Source: an uncultured Lachnospiraceae bacterium (GTDB lineage Bacteria; Bacillota; Clostridia; Lachnospirales; Lachnospiraceae). Taken from it: 64,000 bases of DNA. The first letter of the stretch is position 1, and every line of letters begins with the position of its first letter. The translations under genes were made by a program, and so were the position numbers. Below, piece by piece: positions 61,939 through 64,000 of the stretch. Location: contig CALWSG010000054.1 in assembly GCA_944384155.1 (NCBI GenBank), positions 1 to 64,000 of the forward strand, in the 5' to 3' direction. Below the pieces are notes generated by a model that worked only from the letters and a program-made list of their open reading frames with translations, did not search any database and had not been told where the DNA came from.

Positions 61939-62913
61939 CTATCCTATTTTTCTAAATACAGGCTTATAGTCAAGTATTTCTTCAATCTCCTCCATTGCAT
62001 CTGCCGGTATTTCAAAGCCGCTTGCTTTTATATTGTTTTCAAGCTGGGAAGGCTTTGTTGCACCTGTTATAACGCTGCTTATAACAGGCTTTCTAAGATT
62101 CCATGCAAGTGCCAGAACTGAAAGATTTGTTCCAAGCTCCTCCGCTACCTTTATAAGCTTTTCAACCTTTGTAAGATTTTCCTCTGTCAAAAGCCTGTTT
62201 ATCTGTTTATCTGCCTGATGAGTTGCTCTTGAGCCCTCCGGCACAGGCTGATTTAATCTGTACTTTCCTGTAAGAAGCCCCTGTGATAAAGGTGAAAACG
62301 GCACTATTCCTATTCCGTTTTTCTCACAGATTCCCATTATCTCGTCTTCTATGAATCTGTCCATCATATTATACTGGGGCTGTATTACATTCATTGGTCT
62401 TAAGCGAAGCTCACTTATAATTCCAAGTGCCTCAGTTATCTGCACGGGAGTCCACTCACTTACGCCATAATACAGAATTTTTCCTGCTGCCACCATATCA
62501 CTTAACACCTGCATTGTTTCCTCAATAGGCGTTGTAGGGTCAGGCCTGTGGCAAAAATACATATCAATATAATCTACCTTAAGATTTTTTAATGATTTAT
62601 CAAGCTGCTCTATAATATGCTTTCTTGATAATCCCCAATCATTAGGTCCGGGACCCATAGGAAAGAACACCTTGCTTGACACTACATAAGAGCTTCTTGG
62701 AAGCTCACTTAATATGCTGCCTAAAAACCGTTCTGCCCCTCCTCCGCTGTAAGCATCTGCACAGTCAAAAAAGTTTACTCCATTATCATATGCAAGCTTT
62801 ATTGTATCTCTTGCAACATCTGTGGCTGTTCCCGGATGTAAATCTGTCATCCAGCTTCCTACTGACACCTCACTTACTTTTAATCCCCACTTTCCAAGAT
62901 TGCGATACTTCAT
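61939..62913 (-). CDS. Aldo/keto reductase (Kv-beta/YajO-like)
   Basis: 324-aa oxidoreductase with FDCADAYSGGGAERFLG (Asp, Tyr), VSSKVFFP (Lys) and DMYFCHRPDP (His). Close to potassium-channel beta-subunit/YajO-type reductases and less close to its neighbour than expected for a recent duplicate (different motif spacing). Substrate unknown. Confidence 0.9.
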   Translation of the reverse strand: MKYRNLGKWGLKVSEVSVGSWMTDLHPGTATDVARDTIKLAYDNGVNFFDCADAYSGGGAERFLGSILSELPRSSYVVSSKVFFPMGPGPNDWGLSRKHIIEQLDKSLKNLKVDYIDMYFCHRPDPTTPIEETMQVLSDMVAAGKILYYGVSEWTPVQITEALGIISELRLRPMNVIQPQYNMMDRFIEDEIMGICEKNGIGIVPFSPLSQGLLTGKYRLNQPVPEGSRATHQADKQINRLLTEENLTKVEKLIKVAEELGTNLSVLALAWNLRKPVISSVITGATKPSQLENNIKASGFEIPADAMEEIEEILDYKPVFRKIG

Positions 62914-62931
62914 TTTTCAACATCCTTTCTC

Positions 62932-64000
62932 TTATATTTTACTTTTAATATTTGCCAAAAACTCATCAGCTCTGTTTTTCCATGTATGCTTTTTTATTGC
63001 CCTTTCATATCCGTAGTCAGCTATTTTTTGCATATTGTTCATATCCGACAGCAGATATTCTATTTTTTCCGGAAGCTCATCTATATGTTGTAAATCATAA
63101 TAAGCCACACCACATCTCTCAGGCATTTCTTCCTGCTGAAATTTGCTTACGTCAGATACACTCACTGCTCCGTTTAAAACTGCATTAAACACTCTGTCAT
63201 GGACTCCGTCTTTAAACCACGGCATAACATTTACTACTATCTTTGCATTTTCCATGGCCTCCATACATGTAACAGAATCTGAAAACTGCCTAATAACTAT
63301 ATTTTCCTTATGCTTACACTTAAGCTTTTCCCAATCCTTTCCAATAACATGTACTTTAAGTCCTGCATCCGCCAGTGTCCCTACAACAAGTCCTCTATAG
63401 TAGTTTCTTACATAAAGATCAATAAAAATCATTTTGTTTAAAGCCTTTCTCATATCATAATACGCTACATTTCCAAGCTCCCGTACTATATGGTCTATTC
63501 CCACTTCCTCTACTGTTTTATACGGATGCTTAAGCAAATCATCAATTATTCCAAGATAAAATTCTGCATATTCCTCATTTATCATATATGCGTATTTTTT
63601 ACAAAACTCAGGAGGCGTGAAATTTCCCGGAAACAATATGTCTATTTCTCTTTCCTTTATTTTCTTAAGCTCTGTTTCCTTATTAAGCCTGCTTCCTGCA
63701 AGCGGAAGAAAGCCTCCTGATTTAAACTCAGGATAATATTCTTTAAAATATTTTTCATGGAGCTTATCTATACTTATATGTATATAGTTTTCCGGCAAAT
63801 CCCCAAGCTGCCTGTCATAATAGTAAGGATGGTCTGCCGCTATATTAAAGCATGGCAGCTTATACTCCTGCCATATATATCCTGTCCCCTCTTTATACAA
63901 ACCCTCCTCCTTTGACAGTCCTTGAAAATTAAAGGTTAAAACTGATGTTTCTCCTGTTTTTATAAACTTACGCACCATTTTCCCGCTTTCAAATGGATTT
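62932..64000 (-). CDS. Glycosyltransferase family protein (CgeB-like), 5' end outside window
   Basis: At least 356 codons; the frame stays open upstream to the window edge (NPFESGKMVRKF..), so the visible ATG at 63978 is probably not the start. The C-terminal domain resembles glycosyltransferase-1-like PF13524: FSDSVTCMEAMENAKIVVNVMPWFKDGVHDRVFNAVLNGAVSVSDVSKFQQEEM, the pattern of the CgeB/SpsG-like group often used for spore coat or surface glycans. Sugar and acceptor unknown. Confidence 0.8.
   Translation of the reverse strand, partial: NPFESGKMVRKFIKTGETSVLTFNFQGLSKEEGLYKEGTGYIWQEYKLPCFNIAADHPYYYDRQLGDLPENYIHISIDKLHEKYFKEYYPEFKSGGFLPLAGSRLNKETELKKIKEREIDILFPGNFTPPEFCKKYAYMINEEYAEFYLGIIDDLLKHPYKTVEEVGIDHIVRELGNVAYYDMRKALNKMIFIDLYVRNYYRGLVVGTLADAGLKVHVIGKDWEKLKCKHKENIVIRQFSDSVTCMEAMENAKIVVNVMPWFKDGVHDRVFNAVLNGAVSVSDVSKFQQEEMPERCGVAYYDLQHIDELPEKIEYLLSDMNNMQKIADYGYERAIKKHTWKNRADEFLANIKSKI

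Overview
The window is a chromosomal segment of a low-GC, spore-forming, obligately anaerobic Firmicute, most likely a member of the Lachnospiraceae (Clostridia). The evidence is the combination of sporulation genes (gerW/ytfJ, spoIIM), a one-polypeptide pyruvate:ferredoxin oxidoreductase, split cobalamin methionine synthase, clostridial gene orders (prs-DUF512 radical SAM-der-plsY-gpsA; rplS-lepB-rbgA-rnhB-ylqG-ylqH-yraN) and families frequent in this group (DUF5688, DUF6062, DUF2953). Almost every gene is on the minus strand; only rpmB, aroF and one tRNA-Arg are on the plus strand. No CRISPR array, insertion sequence, prophage or rRNA was seen.

Layout by region. 0-2.3 kb: fatty-acid kinase fakA (cut by the window edge) with its Asp23/Gls24 partner, divergent from rpmB. 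2.3-5.2 kb: a lipoprotein behind a gene remnant, then glnK and amtB; amtB has a consensus promoter and a terminator-containing leader. 5.2-8.4 kb: methionine synthase split into a main chain and a separate reactivation protein. 8.4-11.7 kb: a sporulation-linked run (466-aa orphan, 112-aa orphan, DUF2953, GerW, 45-aa membrane peptide). 11.7-20.4 kb: lysA; then the prs-DUF512-der-plsY-gpsA-cls run, joining PRPP synthesis, ribosome assembly and phospholipid synthesis. 20.5-28.7 kb: the rplS operon with three signal peptidases I, rbgA, rnhB, a FliK-like/FlhB-C-terminal pair, yraN, pgeF and a GH25 lysozyme. 28.8-36.3 kb: YkgJ protein, scpB-scpA, a phosphoesterase, a D,D-carboxypeptidase, an LTA-synthase-like sulfatase with an unusual tail, and two phosphatases. 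36.4-42.7 kb: PFOR and nucleoside salvage (pdp, deoB). 42.8-50.9 kb: aroF, a degenerate XerD, spoIIM, nudix, proC, a HAD phosphatase, an aldolase-like enzyme, tRNA-Arg(CCG), DUF5688. 51-64 kb: DUF2079, efp, a collapsed FAD/Rieske gene, aroK, aroD, a trio of uncharacterised proteins (DUF815, HD, DUF6062), proS, two aldo/keto reductases and a glycosyltransferase cut by the window edge.

The most notable non-coding signals are: (i) four copies of a short intercistronic element, core AAACGCTC(C/A)NNAATGGAG, placed directly before the starts of cls, plsY, the FlhB-like gene and rbgA. In each copy the CGCTC arm can pair either with an upstream GAGC(G) arm or with the Shine-Dalgarno itself, so it may be a family of translational switches. 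(ii) A transcription attenuator in the amtB leader. (iii) Promoters of very regular form (TTGnnn, 17 bp, TATAAT-like). The most notable protein-level oddities are the XerD-position recombinase that lacks catalytic residues, the in-frame collapsed FAD/Rieske protein, the P-II protein without Tyr51, and the FliK/FlhB-like pair with no flagellar genes nearby.

Start codons were set by Shine-Dalgarno position. In many genes the longest frame begins inside the ribosome-binding site (a frame starting xTG GAG GTx), so those starts were moved inward.
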